Assembly: GCA_002307725.1 (NCBI GenBank)
Contig: DBUB01000008.1
Location: 11,064-31,453, forward strand
Source of the DNA: Alphaproteobacteria bacterium UBA1301
GTDB lineage: Bacteria; Pseudomonadota; Alphaproteobacteria; Micropepsales; Micropepsaceae
Direction: 5' to 3'
Length of the DNA: 20,390 nucleotides
Position 1 is the first letter of the stretch; the number at the start of each line of letters is the position of its first letter. The position numbers were made by a program, and so were the translations under genes. The notes beneath the pieces are model-generated. The model was not told the DNA's origin, ran no database searches, and saw only the letters and a list, made by a program, of their open reading frames with translations. Of the stretch, positions 1-7,656 are shown one piece after another.

Positions 1-1180
1 CATGCCTATGTGCCGATGAGCTTTGCGCCCGGCGAAGCCTACCAGTTCGACTGGAGCCACGAGGTGATCACGCTGCAGGGGCTGCCGGTCACGGTGAAGG
101 CGGCGCACATGAAGCTGTCGCACAGCCGCATGCCGTTCGTGCGTGTCTACTTCCGCGAGACCCAGGAACTGGTGTTTGACGCCCACGACAAGGCGTTCCG
201 GTTTTATGGTGGGGTCTGCCGCCGTGGCATCTACGACAACATGAAGACGGCGGTGGAGGCGATCTTCGTCGGCAAGGCGCGCCGGTACAATCGCCGCTTC
301 CTGCAGATGTGTTCGCATCACTTGGTCGAGCCGGTGGCCTGCACGCCAGCCTCGGGCTGGGAGAAGGGCCAGGTCGAGAACCAGGTCGGCAATCTGCGCG
401 ACCAGTTGTTCCGGCCCAAGCCGCGGGTGAAGAGCCTGGCCGAGTTGAACGCCTGGCTGGAAGACCAGTGCATCGCCGGAGCCTGTCCTCGGGCGGGCGA
501 AGCCCGACCCGGGGGCCAAGCGCATCCAGCATCCGGAGTTCAAGGATCGCACGATCTGGGAGGTGTACCAGGAAGAGCGCGCCAGCCTGATGGAACTGCG
601 CGGCCCCTTCGACGGCTTTGTCGAGAAGGCGGTACGCGCCACCACCGCCTGCCTGATCATGGCCGATCACAATCGCTATAGCGTCGATGCGCGGGCCGCA
701 GGCCGGATGGTGCTGGTACGCACCCACGCCGAACACATCGTCGTGCTGCTCGGCGACGAGGTCGTCGCGGACCATCCGCGGAACTTCCGGCGCGACCAGA
801 TTGTCTATGATCCCTGGCATTATCTGCCGGTCCTGATGAAGAAGCCCGGCGCCTTGCGCAACGGCGCCCCGTTCAAGGATTGGGCGCTGCCGCCCGCACT
901 GAGCCAAGTCCGCGCCAAGCTGAAGAGCCACGCCGACGGCGACCGGCAGTTCGTCAAGGTGCTGGGCGCCGTACCCGATTACGGGCTGGAGGCCGTCGAG
1001 GCCGCCTGCGGCGAAGCCCTTGAGGCCGGGATCGCCAGCGGCGACGTGATCCTCACCGTGCTGGCACGCCGCCAGCAGCCGGCGCTGCCGCCCAGCATCA
1101 CCACGCCCGATGCGTTGCGCTTGAAGATCGAACCCCTGGCCGATTGTGGCCGCTACGACAGCATAAGGAAGATCGCCTGA
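1..1180 (+). pseudogene. istA: IS21 transposase IstA, 5'-truncated by the window and frameshifted
   Basis: IstA is the DDE recombinase of IS21 elements and works with the IstB ATPase. The reading frame is open from base 1. The first catalytic Asp is in YQFDWSHE (codon 49-51), the second in IYDNMKTAV near 235, and the Glu in GWEKGQVEN near 375. From about 480 the homologous frame switches from frame 1 to frame 2. Frame 1 ends at a stop at 679-681, while frame 2 continues as KRIQHPEFKDRTIWEVYQEE and on to the normal C-terminus at 1180. The shift lies in a GC-rich palindromic patch (TCGGGC at 488-493 against GCCCGA at 502-507). About 110 N-terminal residues are outside the window. The stop overlaps the istB start (TGATG), the normal arrangement. 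A base-calling error in the GC-rich hairpin is an alternative to a true mutation. Confidence 0.85.
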
Positions 1181-1890
1181 TGGAACGTCACGAGATTCTG
1201 GAAGCCATGAGCAAACTGAAGCTTTACGGCATGCGCGCCAGCTTCGACGAGGTAGCTGGCAAGGGCCTTGCCCGGCGCGATGAGATTTATCCCCTCATCG
1301 CCAGCCTGATCCGGGCCGAGCGCACCCACCGTCAGGCTCGCTCCATCAGCTACCGCATCAGCGGGGCCAAGTTCCCGGTCCTCAAGGACCTCGACAAGTT
1401 CGTCTTCGCTGACACCACGGTCGATGAAGGCTTGGTCCGCGAACTCGCCACCGGCACCTTCCTAGATGCCAAACGCAACGCCATCTTTATCGGCGGCACG
1501 GGCACCGGCAAAACCCATCTGTGCATTGCCGTGGCTTCGGCAGTGATCCGCAGCCGCGCCAGGGGGCGCTTCTTCAATCTGGTCGATCTGGTCAACCAAC
1601 TCGAACAGGAGAAGGCTGCCGGACGCAGTGGCAGGCTGTCTGAGAAGCTATTGCGCTACGACCTGATCGTCATCGACGAACTGGGCTATTTGCCCTTCAG
1701 CCAGTCCGGCGGCCAGCTTTTGTTCCACCTGATCAGCAAGCTCTACGAGAACACGTCGCTCCTGATCACCACGAACCTTGCCTTCGCCGACTGGCCCCAG
1801 GTGTTCGGCGACGCCAAGATGACCACCGCCATGCTCGACCGGCTCACCCACCACTGCGACATCATCGAGACCGGCAACACCAGTTGGTGA
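1180..1890 (+). CDS. istB: IS21 helper ATPase IstB
   Basis: IstB is the AAA+ ATPase that helps IstA in target selection and strand transfer. The ATG at 1180 overlaps the istA stop by one base (TGATG) and gives 236 residues. A GTG 12 codons upstream is open but would lie inside istA. Walker A is GGTGTGKT at residues 105-112 and Walker B is DLIVIDELGYLP at 161-172. The protein ends ...ETGNTSW, then TGA, TTC AAA AAC CGC AAC TGA. Family members usually continue SWRFKNR, so the TGA looks like a CGA-to-TGA change that removes only about five residues. Function may survive that loss, but the partner istA is frameshifted. Confidence 0.92.
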   Translation: MERHEILEAMSKLKLYGMRASFDEVAGKGLARRDEIYPLIASLIRAERTHRQARSISYRISGAKFPVLKDLDKFVFADTTVDEGLVRELATGTFLDAKRNAIFIGGTGTGKTHLCIAVASAVIRSRARGRFFNLVDLVNQLEQEKAAGRSGRLSEKLLRYDLIVIDELGYLPFSQSGGQLLFHLISKLYENTSLLITTNLAFADWPQVFGDAKMTTAMLDRLTHHCDIIETGNTSW

Positions 1891-2071
1891 TTCAAAAACC
1901 GCAACTGATCGTCCCGACCAGGCAGTCCACGGCGCCTCCCGCGCGCTCCGCTGCGCTACGCCCAAGGGGCTACGCTGCGCGCGCGGGTCCCTCCGCGGCC
2001 TGTTAAACAACACCTACAAGGGGGTCATTATTGGGCGCGATACCGGGGTCACGTTTGGGTGCGATTTGACA
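1891..2071 (+). repeat. IS21 right end: GC hairpin and two terminal repeats
   Basis: This non-coding tail after istB contains an imperfect GC-rich inverted repeat at about 1938-1987 (CCCGCGCGC against GCGCGCGGG, with further partial pairing inside). It could stop read-through transcription. It is followed by direct repeats GGGGTCATTATTGGGCGCGA at 2021 and GGGGTCACGTTTGGGTGCGA at 2045, spaced by 24 bp. These are probably IstA binding sites at the element end. The repeats are read directly from the sequence; the binding role is from IS21 family knowledge. Confidence 0.65.
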
Positions 2072-2264
2072 CTGGGACATCCTGCTGCCGCAGTCGATGC
2101 GCCACCCCGTCATGAAGGTGGATTTGATGGAACTGGCGACGGCCTATCAGCATCAGTATCTCGGCACGGCCTATTCGGGACCGGGAGGCGGTTATCTGAT
2201 CGTGGTGTCGGAAGAGCCAGTACCCGGCTCTTTCCACGTCAACATCCGCACGGGCGACGCGTGA
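2072..2264 (+). pseudogene. C-terminal fragment of an unidentified gene cut by the IS21 element
   Basis: One frame is open from the IS21 boundary to a TGA at 2262-2264 and encodes about 63 residues. It includes DILLPQSMRHPVMKVDLMEL and a glycine-rich YSGPGGGYLIVVSEE near the end. I do not recognise the family. A sugar kinase is possible from the glycine-rich stretch and from the neighbouring nucleotidyltransferase, but this is not supported by a full motif. The stop overlaps the next start (GTGA at 2261-2264), which points to translational coupling with the following nucleotidyltransferase remnant in the ancestral operon. The 5' part is absent, presumably lost with or beyond the IS21 insertion. 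Confidence 0.5.
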
Positions 2265-2500
2265 CGGGCGCCCGCAAAGTCGTTGTCAGCGGCGGGTTCG
2301 ACGACATCCGCTCCAGCAATATCCGCCTCCTGCAAGAAACCGCGATCTAAAACCTGATGTTTTTATTGTCAGAGAAGACGGCGACAAGCCGTACAAACGC
2401 GGCTATTGCTGTGAGCCTGGCATCGAATACCATGTCTTGAATCGCACCTCCGTGGCTGGTCTGCCCAAACGGTCGAGCACATCCTTGTGCAGATTTTTGA
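2261..2500 (+). pseudogene. Collapsed two-domain cytidylyltransferase-like gene (internal deletion)
   Basis: Two pieces of one gene are visible. The first, from GTG 2261, reads ARKVVVSGGFDDIRSSNIRL, the start of a nucleotidyltransferase-type protein. It closes at a TAA at 2348-2350. The second, in another frame from about 2350, reads KPDVFIVREDGDK and then GIEYHVLNRTSVAGLPKRSS, which resembles the C-terminal end of the same kind of protein (PDIYAVNEDGDK, GIEYLVLKRTP, LPKRTSTDL in relatives as I remember them). The pieces meet near 2345-2350, so most of the gene (roughly 250 codons by family length) is missing, with a frame change at the junction. The exact 3' limit is unclear. It lies downstream of, and convergent with, fcl. 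The match is from memory of the family. Confidence 0.6.
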
Positions 2501-2509
2501 CCGGATGCG

Positions 2510-3454
2510 TCAGGCCTTGTTGGCGACGTACCAATCGTAAGCGGATTTGATGCCGTCTTCGAAGCGGGTCTTCGCGGTCCAACCGAGGGCGGCAAGGCGC
2601 GAGACATCCATCACCTTGCGCGGCATGCCGTCAGGTTTGGAGGTGTCATAGACAAAACTGCCCTCCCAACCGGCCGCTTTGGCGACGGTCTCAGCTAGCT
2701 GTCGAATGGTGTGCTCCTTGCCGGTGCCGAGATTGACATGGCTCTCGCCTGAATAGTGCTTCATCAGGAAGATGAGACCGTCGGCGAGGTCTTCGGTGTA
2801 GAGGAACTCGCGGAGCGGTGTGCCGGTGCCCCACAATACGACCTCCTTGGCGCCCGCCTTCTTGGCGGCATGGATCTTCATGATCAACGCGGCGACCACA
2901 TGGCCGTTCTCGAGATCGTACTTGTCGCCGGGTCCGTAGAGATTGGTCGGCATCGCCGAGATGAAATCGCAGCCGTACTGTTTGCGGTAGGCTTGGCACA
3001 TCTTAATGCCGGCAATTTTGGCCAGCGCATAGGCATCGTTGGTCGGCTCTAACGGGCCGGTAAGCAGAGCCTCTTCCGGAATCGGCTGCGGCGCCTCACG
3101 CGGATAAATGCAGGACGAGCCGAGAAACAAGAGCTTCTTTACGCCCCCCTTGTAGGCGGCGTGAATGATATTGGTCTCGATGACGAGGTTATCGTGGAGA
3201 AACTCGGCCGGACGCGTGCTGTTGGCGTAAATGCCACCGACTTTTGCCGCTGCCAGGAACAGCGCATCGGGCTTCGTCGCGGCCAGCCATTCTTCCACCT
3301 CGACCTGGCGGCCCATGTCGAGGTCCTCGCGGTCGGCGGTGAGAACTTCGCAGCCTTCAGAGCTGAGCCGACGTTGAATCGAACTTCCGGCCATGCCTTT
3401 GTGACCGGCCACCATGACGCGCTTACCCGCCAGCGGGAACACAACCTCAGTCAT
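2510..3454 (-). CDS. fcl: GDP-L-fucose synthase
   Basis: This NADPH-dependent epimerase/reductase converts GDP-4-keto-6-deoxy-D-mannose to GDP-L-fucose in the cytoplasm, the second step after Gmd. The protein has 314 residues, the normal length. The nucleotide-binding loop is GHKGMAG at 17-23. The catalytic set is visible: Ser-Cys in GSSCIYP (113-115), Tyr142 and Lys146 in YALAK, and His185 in LENGHV. It is an extended SDR protein with no disruption. The ATG at 3452-3454 overlaps the end of gmd by 8 bases, so the two are translationally coupled. The amber codon in gmd upstream could therefore lower its expression by polarity. Confidence 0.95.
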   Translation of the reverse strand: MTEVVFPLAGKRVMVAGHKGMAGSSIQRRLSSEGCEVLTADREDLDMGRQVEVEEWLAATKPDALFLAAAKVGGIYANSTRPAEFLHDNLVIETNIIHAAYKGGVKKLLFLGSSCIYPREAPQPIPEEALLTGPLEPTNDAYALAKIAGIKMCQAYRKQYGCDFISAMPTNLYGPGDKYDLENGHVVAALIMKIHAAKKAGAKEVVLWGTGTPLREFLYTEDLADGLIFLMKHYSGESHVNLGTGKEHTIRQLAETVAKAAGWEGSFVYDTSKPDGMPRKVMDVSRLAALGWTAKTRFEDGIKSAYDWYVANKA

Positions 3455-4508
3455 CGCTGCGCCCCCGCTTGCTGGTGATCGACTTGAGATCGCAATCCAC
3501 CATTTCCGCCACTAGATCCTTGAGCTCGACGGTGTGGGTCCAGCCCAGGACCTTCTTCGCCTTGGCCGGATCGCCGAGCAGGAAATCCACCTCGGTTGGA
3601 CGGAAGTAACGCGGATCGACCGATACCAGCACCTTGCCGTTTGCGGCGTCGATGCCTTTCTCGTCGAGACCTTTGCCTTCCCAGCGGACCTTGGTGTCGA
3701 CATGACCGAAAGCCATCTCGATGAACTCGCGCACCGAATGGTTCACGCCCGTCGCCAGCACGTAATCTCCGGGCTTGTCCTACTGCAGGATCCGCCACAT
3801 GCCTTCGACGTAATCACGGGCGTGGCCCCAATCGCGCATGGAATCGAGATTGCCGATATAGAGCTTGTCCTGCAGGCCGAGATGGATGGCGGCAACCGCA
3901 CGAGTAATCTTGCGGGTAACGAAGGTCTCGCCGCGCACCGGGCTCTCGTGATTGAACAGAATGCCGTTGGAAGCGTGAATGCCGTAGGCCTCGCGATAGT
4001 TCACCGTGATCCAATAGCCATAGAGCTTGGCCACAGCGTAGGGACTGCGCGGATAGAACGGTGTCGTTTCGCGCTGGGGTTTTTCCTGCACCAAGCCGTA
4101 AAGCTCGGAGGTCGAGGCCTGATAGAAGCGCGTTTTTTCGGTAAGACCGAGAAGGCGAATGGCTTCCAGAATACGCAGCGCTCCGATGCCGTCCGCATTG
4201 GCGGTGTACTCGGCGGTTTCGAAGCTCACTTGTACATGGCTCTGGGCGGCGAGATTGTAGATTTCGTCAGGCTGGGTTTCCTGCACCAGACGTATGATGT
4301 TGGTCGAATCCGTCATGTCACCGTAATGCAGCGTGAACTGCACTTTTTCGTCATGACGGTCCTGATAAAGCCTATCGACACGGCCGGTATTGAACGACGA
4401 CGACCGCCGCTTCACACCGTGGACGGTATAGCCCTTCTGCAACAGCAGCGCCGCCAGATAGGAGCCATCCTGACCGGTGACACCGGTGATCAAAGCCGTC
4501 TTAGCCAT
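3447..4508 (-). pseudogene. gmd: GDP-mannose 4,6-dehydratase with an in-frame amber codon
   Basis: Gmd converts GDP-D-mannose to GDP-4-keto-6-deoxy-D-mannose. The full frame spans 353 codons, the normal size, but codon 243 (3780-3782) is TAG in ...MWRILQ-stop-DKPGDYVLATG. Relatives have Gln-Gln-Asp at this point, so CAG to TAG is the simplest change. There is no frameshift: both halves are in the same frame. The N-terminal half keeps TGVTGQDGSYLA (Rossmann loop, 8-19), Thr133 and Glu135 in STSELYG, and Tyr157/Lys161 in YAVAK. The C-terminal half carries substrate-binding elements and normal sequence to the stop. A GAGGGGG ribosome site lies just before the ATG. Sequencing error, recent mutation or amber suppression are all possible. 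Confidence 0.9.
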
Positions 4509-4571
4509 AGCCCCCTCGTTTTTATGCGGGAAAAGTAATCCACCCTCCCGACCCTGATAAAATGTCGGCCC

Positions 4572-6041
4572 TTATATTCCCAACTTCAATGCAATTTCAA
4601 ATGCAGCCGTCGCGCCGCGATCAGGCCTCGGTTGATCGTCTTGCCAGCGCACCGCCGTTTCGATTTGTGCCACATAGTCGCCCCATTGCAGTGGCACCGC
4701 GACACGAGCCTCGACGGCGTTAAATCGCACGGGCGACGCGGTGACGGCGTTGCCAGAAGTATTCAGCGGGTTCGAAACGAGCGCGCGGTGATAGGTCAGC
4801 GTCCAGGTGCGGCGTTCTGGGTCGATAACGCTCGCCTGCACCGAATATAGAACTGAATCGCTGTCTAGACTGAAGCCGAGCGAACGGCCGCGATAGCGCA
4901 TGCCGTCGACGTAGTCATAGTTGTTGTAGGCAACGCCATGCTGGGCCCCGCCGCCCCAAATGTCATTGGTGGCAATGCTATTGGCGTATTCAAGCGTCAG
5001 ACGCCCCGTCAGGCCATCACACGGAAACCAAACCGATCCACCAAACAGTTTGCTGGTACTAGAGTGAACAATCGGATTTGAATCTTCGTTCATGAACTGG
5101 GCGTAGACGGCATAAGGCCGCGACAACGCAATTCCGGTGTACCGAAGTTCGATCGAACCTTGCTCGTTGGTCCTATTGACGTGACTGGGATCGTTGCTGA
5201 AGGTGAAATAGTCGACAAGCGGTTCGCAACTGTGCCCGGTGCCGCACATTTCGGTGGTACGCGACAATCCAATTTCAAAACCCGGAAAAGGACTGAACGC
5301 AAAGTGGACGGCGATGTAGGCGGTGTCGCGCGCTTGACGCGGACCGTCCAGCAGGCCGACAAAGCCCTCGATTTGCCACGGACCAAGCCAGCTCAACCAC
5401 CAGGAGTCGGACTGCTGCGAATGGACGCGCGTGAATCCGACCTGCGGCATCGGCCGTGCGTTGTTCGATAGCGACAGTGCGGAAATCCAGCCCGGCCCCC
5501 ACCAGTGTTCCTTGTATCCCGTATACACAACGATGCCGCCGATGCGCTCCGCGATGTAGCTGCCATCGAATACCAAATTTTGCCGATCGGTCCCCCTGCT
5601 TTTCTGGGCGCCAACCGACAAGTGGACCGCAGTACCAGCCGCGAGATAATCAAAAGTTGCCTGGCCCTGGGCTTGGGAGCGTCCAAGCGCATCATAGCCT
5701 CGTATGACTGCGGGATCGTTGGTGACATCGAAACTGACGGATATGTGCGGCTTATGCGGGCCGAGATCCGACCTTCCCTGCACCCCTAAACGCCCGGCCG
5801 CCTTGCGAACGTAATCCGGAGAGTTGGCGACTCGGCTTTCGTCCGGTAGCTGCTCAAGAATTCCTGCCCACGATGGCGGACCTTGTGTCGTAATGTTATT
5901 GAGCAGGCCGTAAGCCACCGCCATCTCAAAATCGGATCTGGTTTGCGCATCGCCCAGTTCAGTCCAAACACCGGCCGTGGCGCTGACAGAAAAAGCCGGC
6001 AGCGCGGAGGCAAAAAGCAACGCGGTGCAGGCCTTGTTCAT
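4572..6041 (-). CDS. wzi: Wzi-family capsule assembly outer-membrane protein
   Basis: Wzi proteins are outer-membrane beta-barrels that help attach capsular polysaccharide to the cell surface. This one has 489 residues, close to family length. A Sec signal peptide is evident (MNKACTALLFASALPAF..., likely cleavage after SATA at residue 23). The strongest family marker is the YKEHWWGPGW segment followed by LSLSNNARPMP, and the C-terminal half alternates polar and aromatic residues as in a barrel. The ATG at 6041 has AGGAAGGA about nine bases upstream (6050-6057). It lies 63 bp upstream of gmd on the same strand, so wzi-gmd-fcl is a likely operon starting from the divergent region near 6050-6460. 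Assigned by motif memory, not by search. Confidence 0.85.
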   Translation of the reverse strand: MNKACTALLFASALPAFSVSATAGVWTELGDAQTRSDFEMAVAYGLLNNITTQGPPSWAGILEQLPDESRVANSPDYVRKAAGRLGVQGRSDLGPHKPHISVSFDVTNDPAVIRGYDALGRSQAQGQATFDYLAAGTAVHLSVGAQKSRGTDRQNLVFDGSYIAERIGGIVVYTGYKEHWWGPGWISALSLSNNARPMPQVGFTRVHSQQSDSWWLSWLGPWQIEGFVGLLDGPRQARDTAYIAVHFAFSPFPGFEIGLSRTTEMCGTGHSCEPLVDYFTFSNDPSHVNRTNEQGSIELRYTGIALSRPYAVYAQFMNEDSNPIVHSSTSKLFGGSVWFPCDGLTGRLTLEYANSIATNDIWGGGAQHGVAYNNYDYVDGMRYRGRSLGFSLDSDSVLYSVQASVIDPERRTWTLTYHRALVSNPLNTSGNAVTASPVRFNAVEARVAVPLQWGDYVAQIETAVRWQDDQPRPDRGATAAFEIALKLGI

Positions 6042-6461
6042 TGCGAGATCCTTCCTACTCTGTGCACATCCGGGCTTTGATGGTGTCCTTATTGGAACAG
6101 AACACCCGGGCCAATTACCGCTTCAACATGACAGTCATTCTACCGCGGCTATCGTAGCTAGATGACTAGCGATTTGATCGTATCCGTTAGCAACTGCCGG
6201 AATTCATAGATTATCCGCTATCCTTCGATCCTCGCGCCATCCGCCAAAGCGCCGTCCTTATGTCGAACCGTCCGTTTGCCAGGGTGAACTAGTATTTCCC
6301 ACCTCCGCAAAGTTCCAATGAGCCAGGGATCGCAGGAGTTGGTATTAGAATAGTTATACATTGATTTTGAGCTGTTACAGCTACTTTTAGTAGTACTGGC
6401 ACTTAGCCCTTACTCGTAGTAATAAATTGGCAACGGATTGGGTGGTTGGTTCTGGGTAGCG
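6042..6461. promoter_or_regulatory. Divergent intergenic region between wzi and the WecA-like gene
   Basis: About 420 bp without a convincing gene, AT-richer than its neighbours, separating two genes transcribed away from each other. It should hold both promoters. A 13-bp inverted repeat, AGCTGT-T-ACAGCT, lies at 6370-6382, about 80-90 bp before the plus-strand start, and could bind a dimeric regulator. A TATACA sits at 6355-6360 on the plus strand, without a good -35 at normal spacing. I see no hairpin terminator, tRNA or riboswitch here. Confidence 0.4.
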
Positions 6462-7583
6462 ATGGGGGAGCTGAGTGTGTTCGCCGTGCATCCTGTAGTG
6501 CTTGAAGCTGCCGCAGTTGTGTTAGCGGTCGCAACGACACTTATCATTTGCATAAAGGCCTCGTTGTTCGGAAAAATCCTTTCGGTGATGGCCATTCCGG
6601 ACCGGCGAAAGCAGCATCGCCGCGCAACCCCGCAAGTGGGCGGTATCGCCATTCTCTGTGGCTTGATATGCTGGATCTCTTTGGAATTGCTAAGAGGGCA
6701 AACGACGGATCTGGCTTTTTTATACGCCGTCGGCTTGACCGCGACCGGTATCGGCTTGGTCGGCTTTTCCGACGATCAGAGCGAGTTGTCACCGGCGGCG
6801 AGGGTTCTTTTGCTCGCTGTTTTTTCCCTTTTGGCTTTGGCCATCGATCATGGGTTCCTAGCATCTAGCCTAAACTGGATCAGTTTTGCACCCACGGCCA
6901 TTCCCTCCTGGGCTTATGTTGCTCTGTTGGCACTGGCCATGATCGGCACTGTAAACGCAATCAACCTGGCCGACGGTCAGGACGGTATCGTCGGAAGCAT
7001 GTTTGTCATTTGGGGCGGCTGTCTGTACCTCTCGGCGAACGGCGCCTATGCCGCCACGGGGGGCGTGCTGGCACTTTTATCGCTCACCTTCTTGGCCTTC
7101 AATCTGCGCGGCAAGCTTTTTCTGGGTGATTGCGGCTCCTATGGGATCGGCTTTGCTTTCGTCTTGTTATTCACGATGGCCCATGCGCGCAGTATGGTTC
7201 CACTCGAAACCATCATTGTATGGCTGTTTATTCCTGTGGCGGATTGCATTCGCCTGCTGGTCAGCCGTCCGCTGCGGGGTGTTTCGCCGTTTGTAGGCGA
7301 CCGGGACCACTTCCACCATCGTCTTGAAGACAAGATGGGTAAGCAGAAGGGCTATGTCTGCTATATCTCCGCTGTGGCAATCACATCGATAGTATCGACG
7401 CTCGCACCGCGCTTCTCTTTGGTTTGTCTTTGCGTGCTTTCGGCATTCTATTTCAGTTTCGCATGGTTAACCGGTTCAGACCCCGCACGGATTTCCAAGT
7501 CCGCACCAATGTCCCGAAGGGCCGATAACGTCGTTTCGATGCCGGTCGAAAACAAGGACAAAGGACGTCAAGGTGCGGCATGA
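6462..7583 (+). CDS. WecA/MraY-family undecaprenyl-phosphate glycosyl-1-phosphate transferase
   Basis: A polytopic inner-membrane enzyme that would start polysaccharide synthesis by moving a sugar-1-phosphate from a UDP-sugar to undecaprenyl phosphate. The ATG at 6462 gives 373 residues. TTG 6438 and GTG 6477 (behind GGGGGAG) are alternatives. The family motifs are all present: PDRRKQH...TPQVGG at 46-61, the Mg-binding Asp pair D104-D105 in GFSDDQSEL, NAINLADGQDG at 165-175, FLGDCGS with D223, and the His motif HFHHRL near 283-288. About ten membrane segments are evident. The sugar (GlcNAc, GalNAc, FucNAc or other) cannot be read from sequence. It is divergent from wzi and 70 bp before the next gene. 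Confidence 0.9.
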   Translation: MGELSVFAVHPVVLEAAAVVLAVATTLIICIKASLFGKILSVMAIPDRRKQHRRATPQVGGIAILCGLICWISLELLRGQTTDLAFLYAVGLTATGIGLVGFSDDQSELSPAARVLLLAVFSLLALAIDHGFLASSLNWISFAPTAIPSWAYVALLALAMIGTVNAINLADGQDGIVGSMFVIWGGCLYLSANGAYAATGGVLALLSLTFLAFNLRGKLFLGDCGSYGIGFAFVLLFTMAHARSMVPLETIIVWLFIPVADCIRLLVSRPLRGVSPFVGDRDHFHHRLEDKMGKQKGYVCYISAVAITSIVSTLAPRFSLVCLCVLSAFYFSFAWLTGSDPARISKSAPMSRRADNVVSMPVENKDKGRQGAA

Positions 7584-7656
7584 CACCCCCATGTTGTACT
7601 ATGCGCAGATGCGATAATCGGGTACTCGTTTAACGATAAAAGGGGGCTTCGTTGTG

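Larger units (their letters stand above)
1..2071 (+). mobile_element. IS21-family insertion sequence, right part
   Basis: The stretch holds the 3' portion of istA, istB, and a non-coding right end. The left end lies outside the window. The right boundary is placed at 2071 because two degenerate 21-bp direct repeats (2021-2041 and 2045-2065, 17 of 21 identical) are followed by TTGACA. Multiple terminal repeats and a terminal CA are typical of IS21-family ends. Coding sequence of unrelated type begins directly after this point. Both transposition genes carry lesions, so this copy is probably inactive. The target duplication cannot be checked because the other end is missing. Confidence 0.8.

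Noticed and set aside
89..931. Long minus-strand open frame (280 codons) across istA
   Set aside because: Shadow of istA; rich in Arg, Pro, Gly and Cys as expected of antisense GC-rich DNA.
3447..3779. Separate small gene for the gmd C-terminal part
   Set aside because: It is in the same frame as the N-terminal part and is the direct continuation across a single TAG; no independent start signal.
3534..4538. Long open plus-strand frame (334 codons) across gmd
   Set aside because: Antisense to gmd, which has clear catalytic motifs; the translation shows no family and no ribosome site.
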